A stretch of DNA of 64,000 nt from Variovorax sp. PAMC 28711 (GTDB taxonomy: Bacteria > Pseudomonadota > Gammaproteobacteria > Burkholderiales > Burkholderiaceae_C): NCBI RefSeq assembly GCF_001577265.1, contig NZ_CP014517.1:487001-551000 (forward strand). The letters are read 5' to 3'. How positions within the stretch are numbered: the stretch's first letter is position 1; every line of letters begins with the position of its first letter. Below the pieces are notes generated by a model. That model made no database searches. It saw only the letters and a list, made by a program, of their open reading frames with translations, and was not told the DNA's origin. This document shows, one piece after another, positions 16,245 to 25,428 of the stretch. The translations under genes were made by a program, and so were the position numbers.

Positions 16245-17312
16245 ATGACCCTGACACTCCTGACCACCCATCCATGGTTCGGTCCTTTCGTGGCCGCGCT
16301 CATTGCCGTCCCTCTCGCCATTGCGGTTCACCGCATCGGTCGACTGTTGTTGCTTCGCCTGACCCGAAATGCGCCGACGCTGCACGCGATGGTCGACAAG
16401 GTGCGCCCGGCCGCGGCCTGGCTGCTGCCGCTGATCGCGCTTTCGATCGTGTGGCAAGCCGCGCCGGACGACCTGCAAGCCATCGCCCGGGTACGCCACA
16501 TCACCGGTGTGGCACTCATCGCCGCCGTCACCTGGGTGGCGGTTCGCGCCATCAACGGCTTTGCCGAAGGTCTCCTGGCGAAGTACCCGTACGACGTTGC
16601 CGACAACCTTCGGGCGCGCAGCGTCCTGACGCAGACACGGGTGCTCTCGCGCACCGCCATCACGATGGTGATCGTGGCGGGCGCGGCGATGGTGCTCATG
16701 ACCTTCCCCGGTGCGCGCCAAGTCGGTGCCAGCCTGTTGGCGTCGGCCGGGGTGATTGGCATCGTGGGCGGCCTCGCAGCCAAACCGGTGTTCAGCAACA
16801 TGATCGCCGGGCTTCAAATCGCGTTGGCACAACCCATCCGCATCGACGATGTGCTGGTGGTCGAAGGCGAATGGGGCCGCGTCGAGGAGATCACCGGCAC
16901 CTTCGTGGTGCTGAAGATCTGGGACGACCGGCGGCTCATCCTGCCGCTCAGCTACTTCATCGAGAAGCCGTTCCAGAACTGGACGCGCCACAGCGCGCAA
17001 CTGCTGGGCTCGGTGTTTTTCTACGTCGACTACGCAATGCCGATCGCGCCATTGCGCGCCGAAGTGGAGCGCCTGGTCAAGGCCGCACCCGATTGGGACG
17101 GCCGCTTCTTCAACCTGCAGGTGACCGACACCACCGAGCGCTCGATGCAATTGCGCGTGCTGGCGACGGCGGCGAGCGGGCCGCAAGCTTTCGACCTGCG
17201 CTGCTCGATCCGCGAAGGGCTCATCAATTACATGCAACGGGAGCATCCGAATGCGCTGCCGCTCCTGCGCATGCAGGACATTGCCGGAACTCCGCATTTG
17301 ACATCGATCTAA
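16245..17312 (+). CDS. Mechanosensitive channel, MscS family
   Basis: 355 aa. Several N-terminal membrane segments (residues ~10-30, 55-75, 90-115, 135-155) lead to the pore helix and its continuation (LASAGVIGIVGGLAAKPVFS, NMIAGLQIALAQPIRIDD near 170-205). A beta domain follows with VVEGEWGRVEEITGTFVVLK, the usual MscS signature. It protects cells from osmotic down-shock. ATG 16245 (MTLTLLTTHPWFG) was chosen because it places a membrane segment at the N-terminus; an in-frame start at 16191 is less likely. The stop codon lies inside a dyad that may regulate padR. Confidence 0.88.
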   Translation: MTLTLLTTHPWFGPFVAALIAVPLAIAVHRIGRLLLLRLTRNAPTLHAMVDKVRPAAAWLLPLIALSIVWQAAPDDLQAIARVRHITGVALIAAVTWVAVRAINGFAEGLLAKYPYDVADNLRARSVLTQTRVLSRTAITMVIVAGAAMVLMTFPGARQVGASLLASAGVIGIVGGLAAKPVFSNMIAGLQIALAQPIRIDDVLVVEGEWGRVEEITGTFVVLKIWDDRRLILPLSYFIEKPFQNWTRHSAQLLGSVFFYVDYAMPIAPLRAEVERLVKAAPDWDGRFFNLQVTDTTERSMQLRVLATAASGPQAFDLRCSIREGLINYMQREHPNALPLLRMQDIAGTPHLTSI

Positions 17313-17342
17313 ATTAGATATATCTTTTGTATTTTAGATACA
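17307..17342 (+). promoter_or_regulatory. Dyad operators before padR
   Basis: Two inverted repeats lie together: ATCTAA-A-TTAGAT (17307-17319, covering the mscS stop) and TGTAT-TTTAG-ATACA (17328-17342). The second has the ATGTAT/ATACAT-like form and spacing bound by PadR regulators, 16 bases before the padR start. Autoregulation of padR and the reductase gene behind it is the natural reading. Confidence 0.6.
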
Positions 17343-17358
17343 AACACGAAAGATCGAC

Positions 17359-17925
17359 ATGCGACATTTCAGACATTTCGACCACGGCATCCGCTGTGTC
17401 GAACACGGCGACGCGCACGAGAGCCGACGCAGCGGTCGGGGCGGCGGAGGCGGCGGGGGCAGAGTGTTCGGCCACGGCGGCTTGCGCTTCGTGCTGCTGC
17501 AGCTCATCGCCGACAAACCCAGCCACGGCTACGAACTCATCAAGGAGATCGAAGAGCGCCTGGGCGGCAGCTACAGCCCGAGCCCCGGCATCGTGTATCC
17601 CACGCTGACGTTGCTCGAAGAACTTGGTTATGTGAGCGTCGACGCGGCCGATGCAGGCGGGCGGAAGCGCTACAGCATCACGCCGGCCGGCCGGGACTTC
17701 CAGGCCGCGAACCGCCAGATGACCGACACCATGATGGCTCGCATGAGCGGCGGTGTGGACGGCGCAGGCCCGCGCGGCGGCCGTCCGCCCCAGGTCACGC
17801 GCGCCATCGAAAACCTCAAGCTCGCGATGCGCATGCGCCTCTCGCGCGAGCCGCTGACCGAAGCGCAGGCTCATGCTTTCGCCGCCGTGCTCGACAGCGC
17901 CGCCCAGCAACTGGAGCAGCTCTGA
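17359..17925 (+). CDS. PadR regulator with His-rich N-terminus (YqjI-like)
   Basis: 188 aa. A winged-helix PadR domain (residues ~38-115) shows RFVLLQLIADKPSHGYELIK, SPSPGIVYPTLTLLEELGYV and RKRYSITPAG. The first ~30 residues hold six histidines and a cysteine (MRHFRHFDHGIRCVEHGDAH) followed by a Gly run. This resembles E. coli YqjI, a metal-sensing PadR repressor that controls the ferric reductase gene yqjH. Here the gene overlaps a YqjH-like gene by one base, so a metal-responsive repressor of its own operon is likely. The metal cannot be told from sequence. Confidence 0.85.
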   Translation: MRHFRHFDHGIRCVEHGDAHESRRSGRGGGGGGGRVFGHGGLRFVLLQLIADKPSHGYELIKEIEERLGGSYSPSPGIVYPTLTLLEELGYVSVDAADAGGRKRYSITPAGRDFQAANRQMTDTMMARMSGGVDGAGPRGGRPPQVTRAIENLKLAMRMRLSREPLTEAQAHAFAAVLDSAAQQLEQL

Positions 17926-18764
17926 TGAACGACACCGCAAACACTGCCGCCGCTACCAGCCCCGACCGCCAGCCGCGCCGCGTGCGCCATGAACTGCGCT
18001 TCCGCCAGCTCGAGGTGCAGAGCGTGACGCGGATCACGCCGCACCTGGTGCGCGTCACGCTCGCCGGCGAACAGCTCGCTGGCTTCCACAGCCCCGGCTT
18101 CGACGACCACGCGAAGATCTTTTTCCCCGACGCTGCAACCGGCGCGCTCAGCCTGCCGACCGCCGGCCCGGACGGCCCCGTCTGGCCCGAAGGCCGCAAG
18201 CCGACGATGCGCGACTACACGCCGCGTCGCCACGACGCCGCGGCCGGCACGCTGGAACTCGACTTCGCGCTGCACGATGCCGGCCCCGCGACGCAATGGG
18301 CCGAGCGCGCCAAGCCCGGCGACAGCCTGGGCATCGGCGGCCCGCGCGGTTCGTTCCTCATCCCGACTGACTTCGACTGGCATTTGCTGATCGGCGACGA
18401 CACCGCGCTGCCGGCCATCGCGCGCCGGCTGGCCGAGTTGCCGGCCGGCGCCCGCGCCGTGGTGCTGGCCGAGGTCGACGGACCAGCCGACCAGCTCGCG
18501 TTCGAAACGAAAGCATCCCTCACATTGCACTGGGCGCATCGCCAGGGCGCCGAACCCGGCACCCGACCGGTGTTGCTGGACGCCTTGCGCGTGCTCACCC
18601 TGCCCGCAGGCGACTTCCACGCCTGGGTCGCGTGCGAGTCGCTCGCGGCCAAAGCCTTGCGTGTTCACTTGGTCAGTGAACGCGGCGCCAACCCGAAATG
18701 GACGAAGGCGGCAGGCTACTGGCGCCGCGGCGATGCCGCCACGCACGACACGCACGAGGACTGA
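17925..18764 (+). CDS. Siderophore-interacting protein / ferric-chelate reductase (YqjH-like)
   Basis: 279 aa. It is a flavoprotein of the SIP family that reduces ferric siderophores in the cytoplasm. An FAD-binding barrel holds VTRITPHLVRVTLAG near residue 28 and the flavin motif RDYTPRR near 95. GPRGSFLIP and LLIGDDTALPAIARRL (~140-165) start the reductase domain, and the family C-terminal pattern WVACESLAAKALRVHLVSER then GYWRRGDA closes it. TGATG overlap with padR makes the two an operon. E. coli has the same pair divergently. Confidence 0.9.
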   Translation: MNDTANTAAATSPDRQPRRVRHELRFRQLEVQSVTRITPHLVRVTLAGEQLAGFHSPGFDDHAKIFFPDAATGALSLPTAGPDGPVWPEGRKPTMRDYTPRRHDAAAGTLELDFALHDAGPATQWAERAKPGDSLGIGGPRGSFLIPTDFDWHLLIGDDTALPAIARRLAELPAGARAVVLAEVDGPADQLAFETKASLTLHWAHRQGAEPGTRPVLLDALRVLTLPAGDFHAWVACESLAAKALRVHLVSERGANPKWTKAAGYWRRGDAATHDTHED

Positions 18765-18797
18765 AGGCGGGCGTCGGCGCCTCCGGGGCATAGGCCA

Positions 18798-18815
18798 AAT
18801 TGCCGTTTGGCAATT
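18798..18815 (+). promoter_or_regulatory. Perfect hairpin upstream of the WYL-like gene
   Basis: AATTGCC-GTTT-GGCAATT, a perfect seven-base stem with a four-base loop and no T run after it, lies between the SIP gene and the next start. It may be an operator or RNA structure. It is not a standard terminator. Confidence 0.35.
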
Positions 18816-18897
18816 GAGTACCAAAGAACTAATATCTCGTTCAGGGAGATGGCAGCGAACCGACCACCAGCGCCTCGGGTGCGGCAAGGGAAAAGTG

Positions 18898-19419
18898 ATG
18901 AACATCGAACTCGACAAATGGCACGGCGTGGCCTCGCTCTTCGCCGTCGCGTTGGTGATCGCCGGCCTGGTCTACGCGGTGTGGCACATCGCGGCCGACC
19001 GCCGACGTTCGGCCCGCCTCATTGCCGCCGCCCGCGTGCGCTCCGGTCACATCCCGGGCGAACTGCCGACCGTTCGCGCCGGGTTCACCGGCTTCGGTGA
19101 ACTCGGCCCGGACAGCGCGCCGCAGGCGCTCGCAGCCAACGACGACGGCGAGTTCGCGGTCATCGACGAACAGCCGCGCATCCGTATCCGCTACCTGGGC
19201 CCCACACACAAGAAGATCGAGGCCACGCTGCAGGTGCAGCACCTCGACGTGCACAAGCGCGTGGTCGTCGGCTACTGCGACTTGCCCGCCGACGTCCGCA
19301 GCATCCCGTTGCGCAACATCGTGGCCGCGCGTATCGCCGATTCGGGCCAGCGTTTCAATGTCGACACCTGGGTCGACGCGGTGCGCGTGGCGCGACGTCG
19401 TCGCGGAATGATGGCTTGA
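18898..19419 (+). CDS. Membrane-anchored protein with WYL-like domain
   Basis: 173 aa. One transmembrane helix (residues ~10-31, VASLFAVALVIAGLVYAVWH) is followed by a basic stretch and a linker. The C-terminal part (~95-170) reads like a WYL domain: IRIRYLGPTHKKIEATLQVQ, VVVGYCDLPADVRSIPLRNI and GQRFNVDTWVDAV. WYL domains are ligand-sensing modules normally fused to DNA-binding domains; none is present here. GTG/ATG choices were resolved to ATG 18898, with GGGAAAAG just upstream. Function unknown; the WYL link is a pattern judgement. Confidence 0.65.
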   Translation: MNIELDKWHGVASLFAVALVIAGLVYAVWHIAADRRRSARLIAAARVRSGHIPGELPTVRAGFTGFGELGPDSAPQALAANDDGEFAVIDEQPRIRIRYLGPTHKKIEATLQVQHLDVHKRVVVGYCDLPADVRSIPLRNIVAARIADSGQRFNVDTWVDAVRVARRRRGMMA

Positions 19420-19447
19420 AGCGCTCTTGCCGAGCGGAATTTTGAAC

Positions 19448-19486
19448 AATAAAATACCTATTAAGTCGCTTAATAGTTGTTTTATT
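19448..19486 (+). promoter_or_regulatory. 39-bp dyad operator of hipBA
   Basis: Nested inverted repeats: AATAAAA (19448-19454), CTATTAAG (19458-19465), TCG centre, CTTAATAG (19469-19476) and TTTTATT (19480-19486). Both arm pairs are perfect; only the three-base spacers differ. The dyad ends one base before the hipB ATG, so a bound HipB dimer would cover promoter and ribosome-binding region. This fits HipB autorepression. Confidence 0.75.
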
Positions 19487-19487
19487 G

Positions 19488-19832
19488 ATGTCGAAGCCTC
19501 ACCCCAATCTCTCGACCCTCCCGGACGTCGGCAACGCAGCGCTTGTCCGCCTTGGACAACGCTTGCGCGCTCACCGAGTTCAGCGCGGCTGGACGATCGC
19601 TGAAGTCGCCGAGCGCCTGATCTGCTCTCCCACCACCTGGCGCGCACTGGAAAGCGGCAAGCCAGGCACGAGCATGGGTCTGCTGGCCCACGCGCTGTGG
19701 TTGTTCGGTGAGGCCGAATCGCTCGACGCCGTGGCGCCCACCCCGGCGGCGCTGGCCGCGCATCGGCGTGTGCGCCGGGCCGCGGGCAAAACCGCGGCCG
19801 GGGTGATCGCGGAGGGCGAGCGTGATTTCTGA
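19488..19832 (+). CDS. hipB: HipB-like antitoxin (XRE helix-turn-helix)
   Basis: 114 aa. The helix-turn-helix (residues ~22-80) reads LGQRLRAHRVQRGWTIAEVA then ICSPTTWRALESGKPGTSMG. HipB proteins bind operator DNA as dimers and hold the HipA kinase in check. The reading frame overlaps hipA by 11 bases, typical of hipBA. ATG 19488 is preferred to the TTG three bases before it. The basic C-terminal tail (HRRVRRAAGKTAAG) may contact DNA or HipA. Confidence 0.88.
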   Translation: MSKPHPNLSTLPDVGNAALVRLGQRLRAHRVQRGWTIAEVAERLICSPTTWRALESGKPGTSMGLLAHALWLFGEAESLDAVAPTPAALAAHRRVRRAAGKTAAGVIAEGERDF

Positions 19833-21075
19833 CCCTGCAGATGACGAGCGCAGTCTGTATGTCGGGCTGAGCCGGCACACGTCCACCCGCGCGCAGCCGG
19901 TGGGCCTGGTGAAGCTGGCTCGACGCGGCGTGATGGAATCCGGCGAATTCGCCTATGGACTGCGCTATCTCCAGACGCCGACCGCTGAGCCGCTCAACCC
20001 CGACCACCTGCCGCTGCAGGCCGCAGCCTTCACCTTGCCCGATCGCCGGGTCCGCGATGGCGGCGCATTGCCGCTCACCTTGCGCGATGCGCTGCCGGAC
20101 AGCTGGGGTCGCAAGGTGCTGGAGATTCAGCACGGCGGGCCGCTGTCCGATGTCGATGCGCTGCTGCTGACCAACGAGGACCGCGTCGGCGCCATGGTGT
20201 TTTCCGAAACGCTGCCGATGCCCGCCGACACGCCGGCAACCGACCTGCTCTCGCTCGAAGACCTCGCGGAAGCGTCGCGCCGCATCGAAGCCGGCCTGGA
20301 GGTCACGCCGCGCATGCAGCAGTTGCTGCGCGGCGGCAGCCTGGGCGGCGCGCGACCGAAGGCTACTTTCATCCGCGAAGGCCGCCGCCATATCGCCAAG
20401 TTCGCCTCGCGCGGCGACGAGGTCGACATGGAAATCATCGAAGCCGCGACGATGGGCCTGGCCGCGGCGTGCGACATCACGGTTCCGCCGCGGCTGCTGG
20501 CACCGCTGACCACCGGCCATGCACTGCTGCTCGAACGCTTCGACCGCACCGGACCCGTGACCGATGAGCGGCGGTTTCATTACCTCTCGGCGTCGGCGCT
20601 GCTGAACGTACCTTACGAATCGAGCGATGGCAGCTATATGGCGCTTGCGCAGGCCCTGCGCCGCCTCTCCGCGCGGCCGGAGCAAGACGTGACCGAGCTG
20701 TTTCGTCGCATGGTGTTCAACCTGGTCGTTGGCAACAGCGACGACCACGTCAAGAACCATGGCGTGCTGCATCAGGGGCAGGACCTCTGGCGCCTCTCGC
20801 CTGCATTCGATCTGGTGGCACAGCTCGGCAGCCATGCCGGCTACCAGGGCCTGGCGATCCTGCCGGGCCGGCACGCGTCGAGCCTGTCGGCGGCCCGGGA
20901 AGCCGCACCGCATTTCGGGTTGGCGCCGGCACGCGCAGACGAGGTGATCCGGCGCATTGCCGACACCGTCGCGAGCCAGGCGGCCGCTGCAGTGCGCGCC
21001 TTGGGCGGTACCGCGGCGCTGGCGCAGCGCCTGACCTTGTTCATCGCGCAGCAGGCCGAACGGATCGCCGCCTGA
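19822..21075 (+). CDS. hipA: HipA-like serine/threonine kinase toxin
   Basis: 417 aa. HipA toxins phosphorylate glutamyl-tRNA synthetase (or other targets in HipA-like groups) and induce growth arrest. Visible motifs: [12 protein letters not shown] near residue 171 (the Ser-containing P-loop-like activation segment), HIAKF near 192 (ATP-binding Lys), LLLERFDR near 235, [16 protein letters not shown] near 298-313 (catalytic Asp and Asn) and LSPAFDLV near 325 (metal-binding Asp). All kinase residues look intact. It is coupled to hipB. Confidence 0.92.
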   Translation: MISDPADDERSLYVGLSRHTSTRAQPVGLVKLARRGVMESGEFAYGLRYLQTPTAEPLNPDHLPLQAAAFTLPDRRVRDGGALPLTLRDALPDSWGRKVLEIQHGGPLSDVDALLLTNEDRVGAMVFSETLPMPADTPATDLLSLEDLAEASRRIEAGLEVTPRMQQLLRGGSLGGARPKATFIREGRRHIAKFASRGDEVDMEIIEAATMGLAAACDITVPPRLLAPLTTGHALLLERFDRTGPVTDERRFHYLSASALLNVPYESSDGSYMALAQALRRLSARPEQDVTELFRRMVFNLVVGNSDDHVKNHGVLHQGQDLWRLSPAFDLVAQLGSHAGYQGLAILPGRHASSLSAAREAAPHFGLAPARADEVIRRIADTVASQAAAAVRALGGTAALAQRLTLFIAQQAERIAA

Positions 21076-21097
21076 TCCGGGCGAAAATCAGCGCCAC

Positions 21098-23737
21098 ATG
21101 CTGATGACCCCGCCCGCGCCCGCCGACACCGCTCCCCACACGCCCATGATGGCGCAGTACCTGCGCCTCAAGGCCGACCATCCCGACACCTTGCTGTTCT
21201 ACCGGATGGGCGATTTCTACGAGCTCTTCTGGGCCGACGCCGAGAAAGCCGCGCGCCTGCTCGACATCACGCTCACGCAGCGCGGCCAGTCGGCAGGGCA
21301 ACCGGTGGCGATGTGCGGCGTGCCCTTCCATTCGCTCGACACCTACCTCGCGCGGCTCATCAAGCTGGGCGAGTCGGTGGCGATCTGCGAACAGATCGGC
21401 GAAGTCGGCGCCGGCAAGGGGCCGGTGGAGCGCAAGGTGATGCGCGTGGTCACGCCCGGCACGCTGACCGACGCCGAGCTGCTCAACGATCGGAGCGAAT
21501 CGCTGCTGCTCGCGGTTCACGCAGGCACACGCAACGTCGTCGGGCTGGCGTGGCTCAGCGTGACGGGCGCCGAACTGCGCCTGGCCGAATGCCCGGCCGA
21601 TGCGCTCGATTCCTGGATCGCACGCGTCGCGCCGAGCGAATTGCTCTACAGCGCGGAAGTCACGCCGGCCTTCGAGCACCGGCTCCAAGCCGCGCGCTCG
21701 GCGACGCCTTTCACGCTCTCGCTGCGGCCGGCCTGGCAGTTCGATGGCGGTCTCGGGGAGCGCAAGCTCGCCGAGCAGTTGGGCAGCAAGAACCTGGCCG
21801 CCTGGAACGCCGAAGGCCTCGGCAACGCGCACGCCGCGGCGGCCGCGTTGCTGGGCTACGCCGAACACACGCAGGGCCGCGCGCTCACGCATGTGCAGAA
21901 ATTGACCGTGGAGCGCGACGGAGAGGGCATCGAACTGCCGCCGACCACGCGCCGCAACCTCGAACTCGTGCAGACGCTGCGCGGCGAGGATTCGCCCACG
22001 CTCTTTTCGCTGCTCGACACCTGCATGACCGGCATGGGCAGCCGCCTGCTCAAGCGCTGGCTGCTGTCGCCGCGGCGCGATCGCATCGAAGCGCAGTCGC
22101 GGCTCGAAGCCATTGCCGCACTGCAAACCGCGGCGCCCGGCCACACCGCCGCGCCGTGGCGCACGCTGCGCGAACAGCTCAAGAACACCAGCGACGTGGA
22201 ACGCATCGCGGCCCGCATCGCGCTGCGCCAGGTGCGCCCGCGCGAGCTCGTCGCGCTGTGCCTGGCGCTCTCCAAATCAGCGCAGCTCGCGCCTGCCCTG
22301 CCGGGTTCGGCCGCGCTGCTCGTTCAGATCGCCGATGCCCTCGCTGCGCCGCCGGGCTGCGCCGAACTGCTGGTGAGCGCGATCAAGCCCGACCCCTCGG
22401 CGCTGGTGCGCGACGGCGACGTGATCGCGACCGGCCACGACGCCGAGCTCGACGAGCTGCGCGCCATCAGCGAGAACTGCGACGACTTCCTGCTCCAGCT
22501 CGAAGTGCAGGAGCGCGAGCGCACCGGCATTTCGAACTTGCGCGTGCAGTTCAACCGCGTGCACGGCTTCTACATCGAGGTGACGCAAAGCATGCTCGCC
22601 AAAGTGCCCGACAACTACCGTCGGCGCCAGACGCTGAAGAACGCCGAGCGCTTCACCACGCCCGAGCTCAAGACCTTCGAGGACAAGGCATTGAGCGCGC
22701 AAGACCGCGGGCTCGCGCGCGAAAAATTCCTCTACGAACAACTGCTCGACGCGCTGCAGGCATCGGTGCCGGCGCTGACGCGGCTGGCCACGGGCATCGC
22801 CACGCTCGACGCGCTCTGCACGCTGGCCGAACGCTCGCACGCGCTGCACTGGCGCGCACCGACCTTCGTCGCGCACCCGTGCATCGACATCCAGCAGGGT
22901 CGCCACCCGGTGGTCGAAGCGCGGCTGGCCGAGAAGTCGTCGGGCGCCTTCATCGCCAACGACACGCAGCTGGGCCCGCAACAACGCATGCAGGTCATTA
23001 CCGGACCGAACATGGGCGGCAAGTCGACGTACATGCGGCAGATCGCGGTGATCGTGCTGCTCGCATCGATCGGGTCGCACGTGCCCGCGCAAGCTTGCCG
23101 GCTCGGGCCGATCGATGCGATCCACACGCGCATCGGCGCGGCCGACGACCTGGCCAACGCGCAATCGACCTTCATGCTCGAGATGACGGAAGCCGCGCAG
23201 ATCTTGCACAGCGCCAGCGCGCAATCGCTGGTGCTGATGGACGAGATCGGGCGCGGCACCAGCACCTTCGACGGGCTCGCACTGGCCGCAGGGATCGCCG
23301 CGCAGCTGCACGATCGCACGAAGGCTTTCACGTTGTTCGCGACGCACTACTTCGAGCTGACCGAATTCCCGGCCACCCACCACGGTGCGGTCAACATGCA
23401 TGTGAGCGCCACTGAATCAGGTCGCGATATCGTGTTCCTGCACGAAATGCAGCCCGGCCCGGCCAGCAAGAGCTACGGCATCCAGGTGGCGCGGCTCGCC
23501 GGCATGCCGGCCGCAGTGGTCAACCATGCGCGGCAGGCGCTCGATGCGCTGGAGGCGCAGCAGACGCAAGCGCGGGCACAGGTCGACCTGTTCGCGCCGC
23601 CGCCCGCGGCCGAGGCGCCCGAGGTGAGCGCCGTAGAATCGGCGCTGGCCGCGCTCGACCCCGATGCGATGAGCCCCAGGGAGGCGCTCGATGCGCTCTA
23701 CACACTCCAGAAACTGAATGCGCGCGACCGCCCCTGA
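21098..23737 (+). CDS. mutS: DNA mismatch repair protein MutS
   Basis: 879 aa, full length. It recognises mismatches and starts repair with MutL. Domain I has the mismatch-contacting [11 protein letters not shown] near residue 34. The connector, core and clamp regions follow. The ATPase has Walker [16 protein letters not shown] near 636, Walker [17 protein letters not shown] near 712 and the signature [18 protein letters not shown] near 687. The C-terminal tail is short and Ala-rich. ATG 21098 gives two extra residues before MTPPAPAD; family starts vary here. It begins 22 bases after hipA. Confidence 0.96.
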   Translation: MLMTPPAPADTAPHTPMMAQYLRLKADHPDTLLFYRMGDFYELFWADAEKAARLLDITLTQRGQSAGQPVAMCGVPFHSLDTYLARLIKLGESVAICEQIGEVGAGKGPVERKVMRVVTPGTLTDAELLNDRSESLLLAVHAGTRNVVGLAWLSVTGAELRLAECPADALDSWIARVAPSELLYSAEVTPAFEHRLQAARSATPFTLSLRPAWQFDGGLGERKLAEQLGSKNLAAWNAEGLGNAHAAAAALLGYAEHTQGRALTHVQKLTVERDGEGIELPPTTRRNLELVQTLRGEDSPTLFSLLDTCMTGMGSRLLKRWLLSPRRDRIEAQSRLEAIAALQTAAPGHTAAPWRTLREQLKNTSDVERIAARIALRQVRPRELVALCLALSKSAQLAPALPGSAALLVQIADALAAPPGCAELLVSAIKPDPSALVRDGDVIATGHDAELDELRAISENCDDFLLQLEVQERERTGISNLRVQFNRVHGFYIEVTQSMLAKVPDNYRRRQTLKNAERFTTPELKTFEDKALSAQDRGLAREKFLYEQLLDALQASVPALTRLATGIATLDALCTLAERSHALHWRAPTFVAHPCIDIQQGRHPVVEARLAEKSSGAFIANDTQLGPQQRMQVITGPNMGGKSTYMRQIAVIVLLASIGSHVPAQACRLGPIDAIHTRIGAADDLANAQSTFMLEMTEAAQILHSASAQSLVLMDEIGRGTSTFDGLALAAGIAAQLHDRTKAFTLFATHYFELTEFPATHHGAVNMHVSATESGRDIVFLHEMQPGPASKSYGIQVARLAGMPAAVVNHARQALDALEAQQTQARAQVDLFAPPPAAEAPEVSAVESALAALDPDAMSPREALDALYTLQKLNARDRP

Positions 23738-23763
23738 TGGCGCGGATCGTGCACTGAGAACTC

Positions 23764-24591
23764 ATGACTTATTGCGTAGGCATCAAACTCAACGCCGGCC
23801 TGGTGTTCCTGTCCGACTCCCGCACCAACGCGGGCGTGGACCACATCAGCACCTTTCGCAAGATGATCTGCTACGAGCAGCCCGGCGACCGCGTCATGGT
23901 GCTGCTGTCGGCCGGCAACCTGAGCATTTCGCAGTCGGTGCGCGAGATCCTGCAGATCGAAGAGCTCCGCGAATCCGACGACAAGCCGCCCATCACCATC
24001 TGGAACGCCAAGAGCATGTTCGATGCCGCGCGCGTGCTCGGCTCGGCGGTGCGCCATGTGTACGACCGCGATGCCGAGGCGCTCAAGCATGCAGGCCTCG
24101 ACTTCAACGTGTCCTTCATCTTCGGCGGGCAGGTCAAGGGCGAAGGCATGCGCCTGTTCCTCGTCTATTCGGCGGGCAACTTCATCGAGGCGACCAACGA
24201 GACGCCCTACTTCCAGGTCGGCGAGTCCAAGTACGGCAAGCCCGTGCTCGACCGCGTGCTCACACCCGACACGCCGCTCGACGAGGCGGCCAAATGCGCG
24301 CTGGTGTCGATGGATTCGACGATGAAGTCGAACCTGTCGGTCGGGCTGCCGCTCGACCTGGTGGTGTACGAAGCCAACCGCCTGCAAACCGACAAGGTGA
24401 TCTGCATCGATGCCGAAAATCCGTACTACCGCATGATGCACAACAGCTGGGGCCAGAAGCTGCGCGAAGTGTTCGACAGCATCGAAGACCCGGTCTGGGA
24501 CGACGCCGCCACCGCGCATCCGCTCAAGATGCCGGCCACGCGCCACAGCGCGCTGCGCAAGATCTCGACGCCCGAAGAAAAGCTGATCTGA
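23764..24591 (+). CDS. Anbu-type proteasome-like peptidase
   Basis: 275 aa. It matches Anbu (ancestral beta subunit), a proteasome/HslV relative found in some proteobacteria. The start MTYCVGIKLNAGLVFLSDSR, TNAGVD places Thr2 as nucleophile after Met removal, with Asp and Lys-region motifs of the Ntn-hydrolase fold. VSFIFGGQVKGEGMRLFLVY and IEATNETPYFQVGESKYGKP are family blocks. Anbu usually sits with an alpha-E protein, an ATP-grasp-like protein and a transglutaminase; none is near here. It lies between mutS and a hydrolase gene nine bases downstream. Confidence 0.85.
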   Translation: MTYCVGIKLNAGLVFLSDSRTNAGVDHISTFRKMICYEQPGDRVMVLLSAGNLSISQSVREILQIEELRESDDKPPITIWNAKSMFDAARVLGSAVRHVYDRDAEALKHAGLDFNVSFIFGGQVKGEGMRLFLVYSAGNFIEATNETPYFQVGESKYGKPVLDRVLTPDTPLDEAAKCALVSMDSTMKSNLSVGLPLDLVVYEANRLQTDKVICIDAENPYYRMMHNSWGQKLREVFDSIEDPVWDDAATAHPLKMPATRHSALRKISTPEEKLI

Positions 24592-24599
24592 CCGCGCCG

Positions 24600-25412
24600 A
24601 TGAGTGCGTTGCCCCCGGTCATCTTCTCGCACGGCAACAGCTTTCCGGCCAGCACCTACCGGGTGATGCTCGACAGCCTGCGCAATCGCGGTTTCGCCGT
24701 CGACGCCATCGAGAAGTTCGGTCACGATCCGTCCTACCCCGTCACCGACAACTGGCCGCACCTGGTGCAGCAGCTCGGCGATTTCGCGCAGGGCGCCGCC
24801 GACAACGCGCGGGGCCCGGTGTTCCTGGTCGGCCATTCGCTCGGCGGCTTCCTGAGTCTGATGTGCGCCGCGCGCAACCCCGACCTGGTCGCCGGCGTGT
24901 TGTTGCTCGATTCGCCCATCATCGGCGGCTGGCGCGCCGACACGCTCAGCCTCGTGAAGCGCACGCCACTCATGAAGAGCCTGTCGCCCGGCCTGATCAG
25001 CCGCAAACGCCGCAACAGCTGGGAAGACCGCGAGGCGGTGTTCAATCACTTTCGCAGCAAGAAGGCCTTCGCGCGGTGGGACGAGCAGGTGCTGCACGAC
25101 TACATCGACCACGGCACGCTCGAAGGCGATGAAGCGCGCACGCTGAGCTTCGACCGCGACGTGGAGACCGCCATCTACGACACGCTGCCGCACAACCTGA
25201 GCACCCTGCTGCGCCGCCATCCGCTCAAGTGCAAGGTCGCCTTCATCGGTGGGCTGCAGTCGCGCGAGATGAAGCAGGTCGGCATGGCCATGACCCAGCA
25301 AGTGACCAAGGGCCGCATCAGCATGCTCGACGGCACCCACCTGTTCCCCATGGAAAAGCCGATCGCCACGGCTGCGGCCATCGAAACGTCGCTGCGGAAT
25401 CTGCTCGACTGA
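24600..25412 (+). CDS. Alpha/beta-fold hydrolase
   Basis: 270 aa. SHGNSFPASTY near residue 10 provides the oxyanion region, GHSLGG near 80 the nucleophile elbow (Ser), Asp in LLLDSPIIGG near 104 or later, and GTHLFPMEKP near 243 the catalytic His. The substrate is unknown; similar proteins are annotated as general esterases. It starts nine bases after Anbu on the same strand and is convergent with uppP, so it is likely an Anbu operon member. Confidence 0.85.
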   Translation: MSALPPVIFSHGNSFPASTYRVMLDSLRNRGFAVDAIEKFGHDPSYPVTDNWPHLVQQLGDFAQGAADNARGPVFLVGHSLGGFLSLMCAARNPDLVAGVLLLDSPIIGGWRADTLSLVKRTPLMKSLSPGLISRKRRNSWEDREAVFNHFRSKKAFARWDEQVLHDYIDHGTLEGDEARTLSFDRDVETAIYDTLPHNLSTLLRRHPLKCKVAFIGGLQSREMKQVGMAMTQQVTKGRISMLDGTHLFPMEKPIATAAAIETSLRNLLD

Positions 25413-25428
25413 GCCCCGAGTCAGGGCC

